Part shown: in pieces, positions 27,807 through 35,880 of the stretch
How the letters are laid out: every line of letters starts with the position of its first letter
How positions within the stretch are numbered: the stretch's first letter is position 1
Source of the DNA: Terriglobus saanensis SP1PR4
GTDB lineage: Bacteria > Acidobacteriota > Terriglobia > Terriglobales > Acidobacteriaceae
Direction: 5' to 3'
Length of the DNA stretch: 64,000 nt
Assembly: GCF_000179915.2 (NCBI RefSeq)
Contig: NC_014963.1
Coordinates: 186,001-250,000, forward strand
The notes under the pieces: model-generated
Database searches by the model: none
The model's input: the letters and a program-made list of their open reading frames with translations, nothing else
What the model was told of the DNA's origin: nothing
Translations under genes and position numbers: made by a program

Positions 27807-30800
27807 ATGTGGATTGTCCGCCTTGCTTTGAATCGTCCTTACACTTTCATTGTAGCGGCGATCCTGATTCTTGTTCTTGGTTTCTCTTCCATCGCGACGA
27901 CGCCGACGGACATCTTCCCTAACATCGACATCCCTGTGGTGACGATCATCTGGTCCTACTCGGGTCTGCCTGCGAAAGAGATGGAGCAGCGCGTCACCAC
28001 CTTCAGTGAGTTCGTCATGGCGGTGGTGAATGACGTGAAGGCGATTGATTCCCAGACAACCAGCGGCGCAAGTGTCATTAAAATTTCGTTCCAGCCGCAG
28101 GTCCATATCGATGCGGCCATGTCGCAGGTGGGGGCGGCGGTAAACTCCATCCGCTTCCGCATGCCGCCTGGTGTAAATCCCCCGTGGATTTTGCGGTTTA
28201 GCGCCTCGACCGTCCCCATTATTCAGCTTGCTCTTTCGAGCGATACGCTCTCCGAATCTGAGATCTACGACTACGGTCTCTTCCGTATCCGTCAGCAGTT
28301 GACAACGGTGCCCGGCACGCTGCTGCCCACGCCTTACGGCGGAGTCGCGCGGCAGATCATGGTGGACCTCGACCAGAATGCGCTTCTCGCAAAAGGGCTA
28401 ACGCCGATCGATGTTACGGCGGCCATCAATGCGCAGAACGTGACGCTCCCTTCAGGCACAGCCAAAGTCGACGCGCGCGAATATACGGTCAGTACGAACT
28501 CTAGCCCCGTCGATGCGCTCTCGCTGAACGATGTGCCGATCAAGACGGTTAACGGATCGCTCGTTTATATGCGTGATGTGGCCCACGTGAGGGACGGCTG
28601 GTCGGTGCAGCAGAACGTCGCCAGGGCGAACGGCAAACCGGCAGCGCTTCTCGCCATCATGAAGACCGGCTCGGTGTCGACGCTCGACATCGTCAACCAG
28701 ATCAAGAACGATGTTCTTCCTGCTTCGCGTGCAGCGGCTCCCAAGGGATTGAAGATCACGGAGCTCTTCGATCAATCCATCTTCGTAAAAGCATCCATTG
28801 TCGGCGTACTTCGCGAAGGTGTAATCGCCGCGAGTCTTACGGCGTTGATGATCCTGCTCTTCCTCGGTAGCTGGAGAAGCACGCTCATTATCGCCATCTC
28901 CATTCCGCTTTCGATTCTTAGTTCCATCATCGTCCTGAGTGCGATGGGCGAGACGATGAATACCATGACGCTCGGCGGCCTTGCCCTGGCCATTGGTATC
29001 CTGGTGGACGACGCGACGGTCACCATCGAAAATATCCACCGCCATATGGACGACCAGCCCCTGCGGGAAGCGGTGCTGATTGGCGCTTCTGAGATTGCAA
29101 CGCCAACGCTCGTCTCTACACTGACGATCTGCATTGTCTTCGTCTCGGTGGTCTTCCTGACCGGTCCTGCAAAGTTTCTCTTCACGCCCATGGCGCTCGC
29201 AGTCGTCTTCGCTATGCTCGCCTCGTATGTGCTTTCGAGAACGCTTGTTCCGGTACTCGTGAACTTCTTTCTCGGCGCCGAGCAGAAGCATGGCATCCAC
29301 GAAGAAGAGCAGGCTAAGTCAACGTCCTTCTTTGGCCGCATCAACGACCGCTTCAATGAAGGCTATGCCCGGGTGCAGGGCGTCTATACGCGCTCGCTGG
29401 AAAAGGTTTTGAATCACCCAAAGCCAGCGCTCATTGCGTCGATTGCGATCATGTCTACCGCGTTCCTTCTATTGCCTTTCATCGGTAGGGACTTCTTTCC
29501 CTCGGTGGACGCAGGGCAGATCAAGCTGCACATTCGGGCTCGTCCTGGAACCCGCATTGAGGCCACGAAAGTCCTCTTCAGCCAGGTTGAAGACCAGATT
29601 CGCAAGATGATCCCGGCGAATGAAACCGATCTGATTATGGACAACATCGGTCTGACGCCCGAGACCTTCAACTATGCCTTCGGCGACGGCGCAACCATCA
29701 GCAGCGCCGATGGAGAGGTGCTCATCGCCCTCAATGCAAAACATCACGGCTCCACGGAAAAATATATGAAAGAGCTGCGGTCGCAACTGCAAAAGCAGTT
29801 CCCCGATCTCACCTTCTTCTTCCAGCCCGCCGACATGGTGACGCAGATTTTGAACTTTGGACTGCCTGCGCCGATCGATGTGCAGGTGCAGGGTTACGAT
29901 CCTGCAAACTACAACATCGCACGGCATCTTCGCGAGCGCCTCGCTTCAGTTCCTGGTGCGGTGGATGTGCATATGCATCAGGTCGTCGATGCACCGGATC
30001 TTCATCTCGACGTTGATCGCGTGCGTGCCGCACAGTTCGGTCTGACGCAGCAGGACGTGGCGAACAGCATGTATATCTCGCTGGCCTCCAGCGCTGCGGT
30101 GCAACCGAACTTCTGGCTGGACCCCAAGATGGGCATTACGTATACCGTGGCCGCACAGACGCCGCAGTACAACATCGACTCTATCAACGCGCTGCAGAAC
30201 ACGCCGATCCCGATTCCTACAATGCGTAACCGCACGGAGGTGCTGGGCAACATGGCAACGCTGACGCCTGCCATTCTGCCCGTCGTCATCAACCACCATA
30301 ACGGTGCGCCCGTCTTCGACATCTTCGCGAATACGCAGGACAGCGATCTCGGTTCCATCGCTTCGAAGGTAAACAAGATCGTGAAGGAAGAGAGTGCGCA
30401 TCTACCACCGGGTACGAAGATCGTTGTACGCGGACAGGTGGAGAGCATGAACGAAGCCTTCAATCGTCTGGGCCTCGGTCTTACCTTCGCCGCGCTGCTG
30501 GTCTACCTGTTGATGGTGGTGAATTATCAGAGCTGGCTCGATCCCTTCATCATCATCTGCGCTCTGCCAGGAGCCTTCTGCGGTATCGTCTGGGCGCTCT
30601 TCCTCACGCAGACCACCTTCAACGTCCCGAGCTTGATGGGAGCCATCATGTCGATCGGTGTGGCTACGGCCAACTCGATTCTCCTGGTGACCTTCGCCAA
30701 CGAGCTTCGGGAAAAGGGAGTCGCGCCTCTTGAAGCGGCCCTGACCGCAGGCTTCACGCGGTTGCGCCCCATCATCATGACGGCTTTCGCCATGATCATT

Positions 30801-30974
30801 GGCATGTTGCCGATGGCGCTCGGTATAGGAGAAGGCGGCGAGCAGAATGCACCTCTGGCACGGGCCGTGATCGGCGGTCTCGGTGTCGCCACTTTCGCCA
30901 CGCTCTTCTTTGTTCCTCTGATGTTCACTTTGATCCACGGAAGAAACGCCAACACGCCACAGGAGGCAGTATGA
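27807..30974 (+). CDS. RND efflux pump inner-membrane subunit (HAE1, AcrB-like)
   Basis: A 1055-residue proton-driven exporter, the normal length for the family. It has the N-terminal helix, two large periplasmic loops (about 35-335 and 555-860) and two sets of transmembrane helices. The fourth helix carries the proton-relay Asp pair Asp401-Asp402 (GLALAIGILVDDATVTIENI), placing it with drug/organic exporters rather than metal pumps. FFPSVDAGQIKLHIRA and GEGGEQNAPLARAVIGG are further family motifs. GGAG precedes the ATG. Its stop overlaps the adaptor start (ATGA). It is the first gene of the pump operon facing the ArsR gene. Substrate unknown. Confidence 0.93.
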   Translation: MWIVRLALNRPYTFIVAAILILVLGFSSIATTPTDIFPNIDIPVVTIIWSYSGLPAKEMEQRVTTFSEFVMAVVNDVKAIDSQTTSGASVIKISFQPQVHIDAAMSQVGAAVNSIRFRMPPGVNPPWILRFSASTVPIIQLALSSDTLSESEIYDYGLFRIRQQLTTVPGTLLPTPYGGVARQIMVDLDQNALLAKGLTPIDVTAAINAQNVTLPSGTAKVDAREYTVSTNSSPVDALSLNDVPIKTVNGSLVYMRDVAHVRDGWSVQQNVARANGKPAALLAIMKTGSVSTLDIVNQIKNDVLPASRAAAPKGLKITELFDQSIFVKASIVGVLREGVIAASLTALMILLFLGSWRSTLIIAISIPLSILSSIIVLSAMGETMNTMTLGGLALAIGILVDDATVTIENIHRHMDDQPLREAVLIGASEIATPTLVSTLTICIVFVSVVFLTGPAKFLFTPMALAVVFAMLASYVLSRTLVPVLVNFFLGAEQKHGIHEEEQAKSTSFFGRINDRFNEGYARVQGVYTRSLEKVLNHPKPALIASIAIMSTAFLLLPFIGRDFFPSVDAGQIKLHIRARPGTRIEATKVLFSQVEDQIRKMIPANETDLIMDNIGLTPETFNYAFGDGATISSADGEVLIALNAKHHGSTEKYMKELRSQLQKQFPDLTFFFQPADMVTQILNFGLPAPIDVQVQGYDPANYNIARHLRERLASVPGAVDVHMHQVVDAPDLHLDVDRVRAAQFGLTQQDVANSMYISLASSAAVQPNFWLDPKMGITYTVAAQTPQYNIDSINALQNTPIPIPTMRNRTEVLGNMATLTPAILPVVINHHNGAPVFDIFANTQDSDLGSIASKVNKIVKEESAHLPPGTKIVVRGQVESMNEAFNRLGLGLTFAALLVYLLMVVNYQSWLDPFIIICALPGAFCGIVWALFLTQTTFNVPSLMGAIMSIGVATANSILLVTFANELREKGVAPLEAALTAGFTRLRPIIMTAFAMIIGMLPMALGIGEGGEQNAPLARAVIGGLGVATFATLFFVPLMFTLIHGRNANTPQEAV

Positions 30975-32224
30975 CGCAGCAGACACAAATCGTTCCGACC
31001 GAAGAGACCACTGCACGGTCCTCCAGCGTAGTTCTGCGAGTGGGTGTGACCGTGGCGATTCTTCTCGTGCTGGTTGCCATCGGAGTTGTGCCACGCCTCT
31101 CGCGACAGCGCGACGCCCTTGCTGCTTCACGTGAGGCACCGGCCACGCATCCGGTGGTCACGCTCATTCACCCAAAGCAGGGCGAGCCAACCTCTGTGCT
31201 GCAATTGCCCGGAAACATTGAACCGCTTTACAGTGCCAATCTGTATGCACGTGTGGACGGTTACCTTGCCAGTCGTAGTGTGGACATCGGCACCAAGGTG
31301 AAAGCAGGCCAGGTCCTGGCGGTGATCTCTTCTCCGGAAGTCGATCAGCAGCTTTTGCAGGCCAAGGCCGCTCTAGCGCAGTCGCAAGCTTCGCTTGAGC
31401 AAGCGAAGGCCGCGCTCGAACAGGCGAGGGCCAACGCTGAACTTACACGCCTGACCAAGGAGCGCGATCTTCCGTTGGGAGAGCAGCATGCCATCTCGCA
31501 ACAGATTGTAGACAGCGCAGTGCAATCGCACAACGCGCGGTTGGCGGATGTCTCCGCCGCTTCTGCCAACATCACGGCAGCGGAAGCGAACGTGACGGCC
31601 AATCGTGCGAACGTCTCGCGTATCCAGCAGACACAAAGCTTCGAGCGGATCGTCGCTCCCTTCGACGGCGTCATTACGCAGCGCAATGTGGAACGTGGCG
31701 ATCTTGTGAGCATTGGCACGCCGGCTGCGGGCAAACCGCTCTTTAGCATTGCGCAGAGCGGAACGTTGCGCATTCAGGTCGATGTCCCTCAGTCTGAGGC
31801 GGTTGCGATCAAAGACGGGCAGACCGCTGCAGTCGATGTGAAAGAGCGTCTTGGACGCGCCTACACAGGCACTGTGATTCGCAATGCGGGAGCTCTCAAC
31901 AACGCCGCACGCACCATGCTCACCGAAGTGCAGTTGGACAACAAGGACGGTTCGCTGCTACCGGGCATGTATGCGCAGGTCAGGTTCACCCTGCCGCAGC
32001 AACGCAACTCTCTAATCATTCCTACAAGCGCCCTTGTAGTGAACCAAGGCGGAATGCATGTGGTCACGATGGATGCAGGGCAAACGATCCACTTTGTGCC
32101 CGTCACCATCGGCAAGGATATGGGCAAGGAAATCGAGATTCTGAATGGGCTGCAAGGCTCGGAGTCGCTGGTGGCAAGCCCTGGCGATCTCCTGAATGAG
32201 GGCGAACATGTCGAAGTACGCTGA
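30971..32224 (+). CDS. RND periplasmic adaptor (membrane fusion protein)
   Basis: A 417-residue HlyD/AcrA-type adaptor that bridges pump and outer-membrane channel. One N-terminal transmembrane helix (about 22-42), the split lipoyl domain (YARVDGYLASRSVDIGTKVK and later FDGVITQRNVERGDLVSIGT), a coiled-coil hairpin in between (about 118-215, Ala/Gln-rich), then beta-barrel and membrane-proximal domains. The start overlaps the pump stop as ATGA, indicating coupled translation. Its 3' end overlaps the next gene. It lacks a lipobox, so the N-terminal helix is its anchor. Confidence 0.92.
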   Translation: MTQQTQIVPTEETTARSSSVVLRVGVTVAILLVLVAIGVVPRLSRQRDALAASREAPATHPVVTLIHPKQGEPTSVLQLPGNIEPLYSANLYARVDGYLASRSVDIGTKVKAGQVLAVISSPEVDQQLLQAKAALAQSQASLEQAKAALEQARANAELTRLTKERDLPLGEQHAISQQIVDSAVQSHNARLADVSAASANITAAEANVTANRANVSRIQQTQSFERIVAPFDGVITQRNVERGDLVSIGTPAAGKPLFSIAQSGTLRIQVDVPQSEAVAIKDGQTAAVDVKERLGRAYTGTVIRNAGALNNAARTMLTEVQLDNKDGSLLPGMYAQVRFTLPQQRNSLIIPTSALVVNQGGMHVVTMDAGQTIHFVPVTIGKDMGKEIEILNGLQGSESLVASPGDLLNEGEHVEVR

Positions 32225-33704
32225 TTTCAAACCGACTCAAAGTAAATCGATGGATGAGACGAGATCACGCAAGGTGGTCAGGTATGTCCTGCAGACCGCA
32301 CTCGCGGGTCTGTTGACGTTGATGATCGTCGGTTGCCGCGTGGGACCAAACTATGCGAGACCTATGGGCACCACGCCGCAAAGCTATCGTGGCGCATTGG
32401 CTCCTGAGATTGCACCGGCAACACAGGCCGGTGCGTCGCTCGGCGACCGTCAATGGGCCGCGGTCTTTCAGGATCCGGTCCTGCAGCGGCTAGTCGCGGA
32501 GGCCTTGCAGAACAACCTGGACCTTCGCGTTGCCGCGCAGCGAGTGCTGGAAGCACAGGCACAGGTGGGTATCACTCGGTCGCAGCAGATGCCGACGATC
32601 AACGGCGGAGGCAGTTACTCCGCTCTGCAGATCCCCAGCTCGCTCGCGGGCAATAAGTCCGACGGTACTCCCGCAAACTCCTTTTTTAGCGGCGGAGGCT
32701 TCAGCGCATCGGCGGCGTGGAACCTGGATTTCTGGGGCATGTATCGCCGCCAGACGGAGGCCGCCCGTGCGGAACTTCTCGCCAGCGCATGGGGACAACG
32801 CGCCACACGGGTCACGCTTGTGCAAGAGGTCGCCGAGGCATACTTTCGGCTTCGCAGCCTCGATGAGCAGTTAGAGATCACCAACAATACCATCAAGGCT
32901 CGGCAGGACTCTTTGCAGCTCACGCAATCGCTGGAGAAGTACGGCTTCGGTTCCAGGGCAGACACGCGACAGGCAGAAGAACTCCTCCACTCCGCGCTGG
33001 CGAACCTGCCCGAGATCCGCCGACAGATTGCCGTACAGGAGAACACGATCAGCATCCTTCTCGGCCACAATCCGGATGGCGTAGAGCGCGGTCTGAAGGT
33101 CGCGGACCAGCCGCATCCCGAAGAGGTGCCGACAGGCGTACCTTCACAGTTGCTGGAAAGACGCCCCGACATTCAGCGTGCGGAGGCTACGCTCATTGCG
33201 GCCAACGCCCGCATTGGAGTCGCCAAAGCGCAGTTCTTCCCTCAGATCTCGTTAACGAGTATGGGGGGCTCTGCCAGCAACCAGCTACAGAACATCTTCT
33301 CCAGCAAGAACGCTTACTGGTACGCGGCCGGTTCTCTGTCCGAGCCCATCTTTGACGGCGGTCGCATCCGTAGTAACTATCACTACTCGCAGGCGCAACA
33401 ACAGGAGATGCTTCTCGAATATCGAAAGACAATTCTGACTGCACTCAAGGAGGTCTCGAACTCTCTGGTCGCTTACAAGGAGACGCGCGAACGCCGTGCG
33501 GAACAGACCGCGCTGGTCGTCTCTGCTACGGACGCTGTGCGTTTGGCGAGGCTACGTTACTCCGGCGGAAATACAAGCTATCTCGAAGTACTTACGAACG
33601 ATACCAACCTCTATGACGCGCAACTGCAATTAGCGCTCAGCCAGGAGCAAGAGGCCGTCTCGCTGGTGCAGCTTTACGCGGCCCTTGGAGGAGGATGGCA
33701 GTAA
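32208..33704 (+). CDS. Outer-membrane efflux lipoprotein (NodT/OprM type)
   Basis: A 498-residue TolC-like channel. Lipobox at about residue 43 (IVGC, then RVGPNYARP, the typical start of the mature NodT family). Two outer-membrane efflux repeats follow (WAAVFQDPVLQRLVAEALQN and LLERRPDIQRAEATLIAANA), and the protein ends LYAALGGGWQ, a common terminus. I chose the ATG at 32208, which has GAGG six bases upstream; the frame is open to 32196. It overlaps the adaptor gene by 17 bases, completing a three-gene pump. The next gene, a lasso-cluster glycosyltransferase, begins 92 bases later on the same strand. Confidence 0.92.
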   Translation: MSKYADFKPTQSKSMDETRSRKVVRYVLQTALAGLLTLMIVGCRVGPNYARPMGTTPQSYRGALAPEIAPATQAGASLGDRQWAAVFQDPVLQRLVAEALQNNLDLRVAAQRVLEAQAQVGITRSQQMPTINGGGSYSALQIPSSLAGNKSDGTPANSFFSGGGFSASAAWNLDFWGMYRRQTEAARAELLASAWGQRATRVTLVQEVAEAYFRLRSLDEQLEITNNTIKARQDSLQLTQSLEKYGFGSRADTRQAEELLHSALANLPEIRRQIAVQENTISILLGHNPDGVERGLKVADQPHPEEVPTGVPSQLLERRPDIQRAEATLIAANARIGVAKAQFFPQISLTSMGGSASNQLQNIFSSKNAYWYAAGSLSEPIFDGGRIRSNYHYSQAQQQEMLLEYRKTILTALKEVSNSLVAYKETRERRAEQTALVVSATDAVRLARLRYSGGNTSYLEVLTNDTNLYDAQLQLALSQEQEAVSLVQLYAALGGGWQ

Positions 33705-33761
33705 TCGCCAGAATTGAAATGAGACGAAAAAAAATTTCATTGAAATCGATATGCAGATCGA

Positions 33762-33797
33762 CTTAGTGGAGTAAGGTAGCCTACTCTCTCCACTAAG
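33762..33797 (+). promoter_or_regulatory. Inverted repeat overlapping the GT2 start codon
   Basis: Perfect 10-bp arms CTTAGTGGAG and CTCCACTAAG enclose a 16-base centre that is itself nearly self-complementary (GGTAGCCTAC). The last base of the repeat is the G of the GTG start of the glycosyltransferase. It could be an operator or an mRNA stem hiding the start. The 9-mer ACTTAGTGG in its arms recurs just upstream of the lasso precursor (34980-34988, minus strand). Confidence 0.6.
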
Positions 33798-34777
33798 TGG
33801 GTTCAGAATTGAAAAAATTATCGGCACCTTCGATCATTCTTGAGTGGGAGACAGTTCAAGAGGGCGGCTTGGACCGCGGACTGGCGGGACTTCGCGGCAT
33901 CTGTGGCCAGTTGACGGAACTGGCCGCGGATCTCGACGGTCCTGCGGAAGTCATTATCTGTTATGAGCCGGAAGTGATTGCAGAGGAGTGCCTGCGGTCC
34001 ATTGTGGATGTCGCCGCCGCTCCCGCAAAATGGCCTTGTCCTGTCCTTTTATATAAAGTCCCCTCTACGGCCAATTACTACGAAAAGAAAAACATCGGCG
34101 CGCGCCATGCCCAAAATCAAGTCCTGATTTTTTTCGATACGGATTTACTTCCTGACCCTGGTTGGCTCGAAGGCATGTTGACCCCGTTTCAGCGGTGGGA
34201 GGTCTCGGTGCTCATGGGTGCGACTTATCTGGATTCTGTGCGGCCATACGATATGGCGGTCGCGCTTTTCTGGATCTTCAAGCCCGCGAGGGCAGCGGCA
34301 CCGCTCCATCCCACAATCAGCCTGCTCTCGAATAATCTCGCGATGCGGCGTCCGCTGTTTATTCGCTTTCCATTTCCCGACCGGGATCTATACCGTGGCC
34401 AATGCACGGAGCTTGGAATACAACTGCTGAACGCGGGCCTTACGCTATACGAACAGACAGGGGCGCGCGCCAGACACCCGCCGCCACCGGGAAAGAAATT
34501 TATTAAACGAGCCCTGTTAGCAGGGCAGAACGAGCATTTTTATCATGCGCTTGAAAGGAAGACCTCGTTTGCTACCAACTGGGCGCAGCTTCGCACCGAT
34601 TATCGCAATGTCGCGAAGCGCATCAGGGAGCGCAGCGTTGTATTAAAGCCGAACGCAAGCGCGCGGACTCTCGCATGGATTCTAGGCTCCAGTTATTACG
34701 TCATCAAGGCGCTGGGTTACTTCCGGGCACGCATGAAGGCGCAACTCCACAGAAGCCTTGCGAGGGCCGAGGGCTGA
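33797..34777 (+). CDS. GT2-type glycosyltransferase of the lasso cluster
   Basis: A 326-residue cytosolic enzyme with a GT-A fold. VIICYEPEVI and KNIGARHAQNQVLIFFDTDL show the nucleotide-sugar domain with the metal-binding DTD (114-116) followed by PDPGWLEGM. The C-terminal part is basic and has a hydrophobic stretch (about 289-305). GTG at 33797 is the longest start; no Shine-Dalgarno site is seen and a TTG at 33809 is the alternative. It converges on the lasso precursor gene with 14 bases between stops, so it probably belongs to the cluster and may glycosylate the peptide or a lipid carrier. Sugar and acceptor are unknown. Confidence 0.8.
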   Translation: MGSELKKLSAPSIILEWETVQEGGLDRGLAGLRGICGQLTELAADLDGPAEVIICYEPEVIAEECLRSIVDVAAAPAKWPCPVLLYKVPSTANYYEKKNIGARHAQNQVLIFFDTDLLPDPGWLEGMLTPFQRWEVSVLMGATYLDSVRPYDMAVALFWIFKPARAAAPLHPTISLLSNNLAMRRPLFIRFPFPDRDLYRGQCTELGIQLLNAGLTLYEQTGARARHPPPPGKKFIKRALLAGQNEHFYHALERKTSFATNWAQLRTDYRNVAKRIRERSVVLKPNASARTLAWILGSSYYVIKALGYFRARMKAQLHRSLARAEG

Positions 34778-34791
34778 TGCGGCCAGGCAAA

Positions 34792-34959
34792 CTACGAGGC
34801 GCAGGTACCTAGATCGGACAGATTGAACGTAGTATTTGATGCAAGAGTCACCTGCGCCACTTCGGCGATCTTGGCTTGTGGCTTGTTCCATGTGCGAAGA
34901 GCTTTTTGAGCACCCTTGGCCTGTTCTATATTCTGGATTATTTCGTTGCTGCTCTGCAT
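34792..34959 (-). CDS. Putative lasso peptide precursor
   Basis: A 55-residue peptide (MQSSNEIIQN...GTCAS). GGAGAG lies three bases before the ATG at 34959, which supports this start over the longer frame to 34983. The leader has a W-x-K-P segment (TWNKPQAKIAEVAQVTL) resembling the aromatic-x-x-Pro recognition motif bound by lasso B1 proteins. Thr38 would be the conserved penultimate leader Thr. The only acidic core residue is Asp49: a core starting at Ala40 makes it position 10, one starting at Ser41 makes it position 9, the usual ring size. The core ends in Cys53-Ala-Ser55; a C-terminal Ser is the substrate of HprK-like lasso kinases. It is the last gene of the B2-C-kinase-A run. Assignment rests mainly on context. 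Confidence 0.75.
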   Translation of the reverse strand: MQSSNEIIQNIEQAKGAQKALRTWNKPQAKIAEVAQVTLASNTTFNLSDLGTCAS

Positions 34960-34970
34960 AGTCTCTCCAG

Positions 34971-35000
34971 TACCGTCTGCCACTAAGTCCCGCGACGGTA
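34971..35000 (-). promoter_or_regulatory. Inverted repeat upstream of the lasso precursor
   Basis: Arms TACCGTC and GACGGTA (7 bp, perfect) with a 16-base loop, between the kinase stop and the precursor ribosome site. The loop holds the ACTTAGTGG 9-mer also found around the GT2 start. It could set precursor expression apart from the upstream enzymes, either as an operator or as an mRNA processing stem. Confidence 0.45.
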
Positions 35001-35013
35001 AGTAAAAATAATA

Positions 35014-35880
35014 CTACTCGCTCTGTATCTTAATTGATCGGCCATTAGCCGCATTTATGTGATCTTCGATAAGATCTGCGCAAGATACAACTGAACCTTC
35101 ATGACATAAATATGAAAATTCGATTGCGTTGGAAAGAGTGCAGGTAAGTTCCAGATGGCTCTGCATGCATCCGAGCGCAGCCAGATAGTTTGGCCGATAA
35201 GAGTTTTCAGTCAAAAGAGAAAGTCGCGCTGGGCCTGTGATAGGAACGATACCGTCGGAACGAGTTCGATCCAGTAAAAAGACCGTTCGCAGTCGCGCGG
35301 GATGTGGCCGTGTTTCCACGGGCAGTGTGTACTTGTCCCTCGCTCCGGGCAGCCGATCCAGATCGCTCACATCAATTTCGAGATGATCGCAGGCATCTCG
35401 CCATAACTTGATGCCGGGACGGCTCGGCCAGGCCATTATGCCTTCAGGTTGGGAGTAGATCGCCGTGAGATCGTCCCCCAGGAGCGACCATCCCCGGCGC
35501 ACCAACTCGCCCGCGAGCGTCGATTTTCCTGTCCCCGAAGGCGCAGCGATGGCGATGGCCTCCATTTGTTCCGCGGGCACCAGGCAAGCGCCATGCAGAG
35601 CGAAGCCTCCGCGCTGATAGATCAGTGCCGCCCGCACGGCCCCATAAAGAAACTGATTGAACGCAATGGGATTGACACCCTCTTCACGGCAGACCTCGAT
35701 CACCGATCCGTCCCTGGCGAGAAATCTACCGATGCCTGGCATGATGCGTAACAGGGCTCCGGGCTTTGCAACAGAGAAGGGCGCAACGCGGACGGCGCCC
35801 TCCAGTGCATCGGGGAGCGAACCTACTTCGCGTATTTCAGCGCCGGGAACTCCTGGTACAGGCAAGCCAGCTTTTTTCAA
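35014..35880 (-). CDS. HprK-like lasso peptide kinase
   Basis: A 288-residue protein with an HPr-kinase-type P-loop: APSGTGKSTLAGELVRRGW (Walker A about 114-121) followed by LLGDD (133-137), and upstream GGFALHGACLV. It lacks the HPr-interacting N-terminal domain of true HprK/P and matches the stand-alone kinases found in lasso clusters, some of which are known to phosphorylate the C-terminal Ser of the precursor. The start is TTG at 35880, directly after the TGA of the cyclase gene, with AGGAGG just upstream, so it is translationally coupled. The precursor 54 bases downstream ends in Ser, which fits the proposed reaction. Confidence 0.87.
   Translation of the reverse strand: MKKAGLPVPGVPGAEIREVGSLPDALEGAVRVAPFSVAKPGALLRIMPGIGRFLARDGSVIEVCREEGVNPIAFNQFLYGAVRAALIYQRGGFALHGACLVPAEQMEAIAIAAPSGTGKSTLAGELVRRGWSLLGDDLTAIYSQPEGIMAWPSRPGIKLWRDACDHLEIDVSDLDRLPGARDKYTLPVETRPHPARLRTVFLLDRTRSDGIVPITGPARLSLLTENSYRPNYLAALGCMQSHLELTCTLSNAIEFSYLCHEGSVVSCADLIEDHINAANGRSIKIQSE

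Noticed and set aside
35014-35880. Kinase as a true HPr kinase/phosphorylase of the sugar phosphotransferase system
   Set aside because: It lacks the N-terminal domain and usual phosphotransferase neighbours, and lies in a lasso operon.
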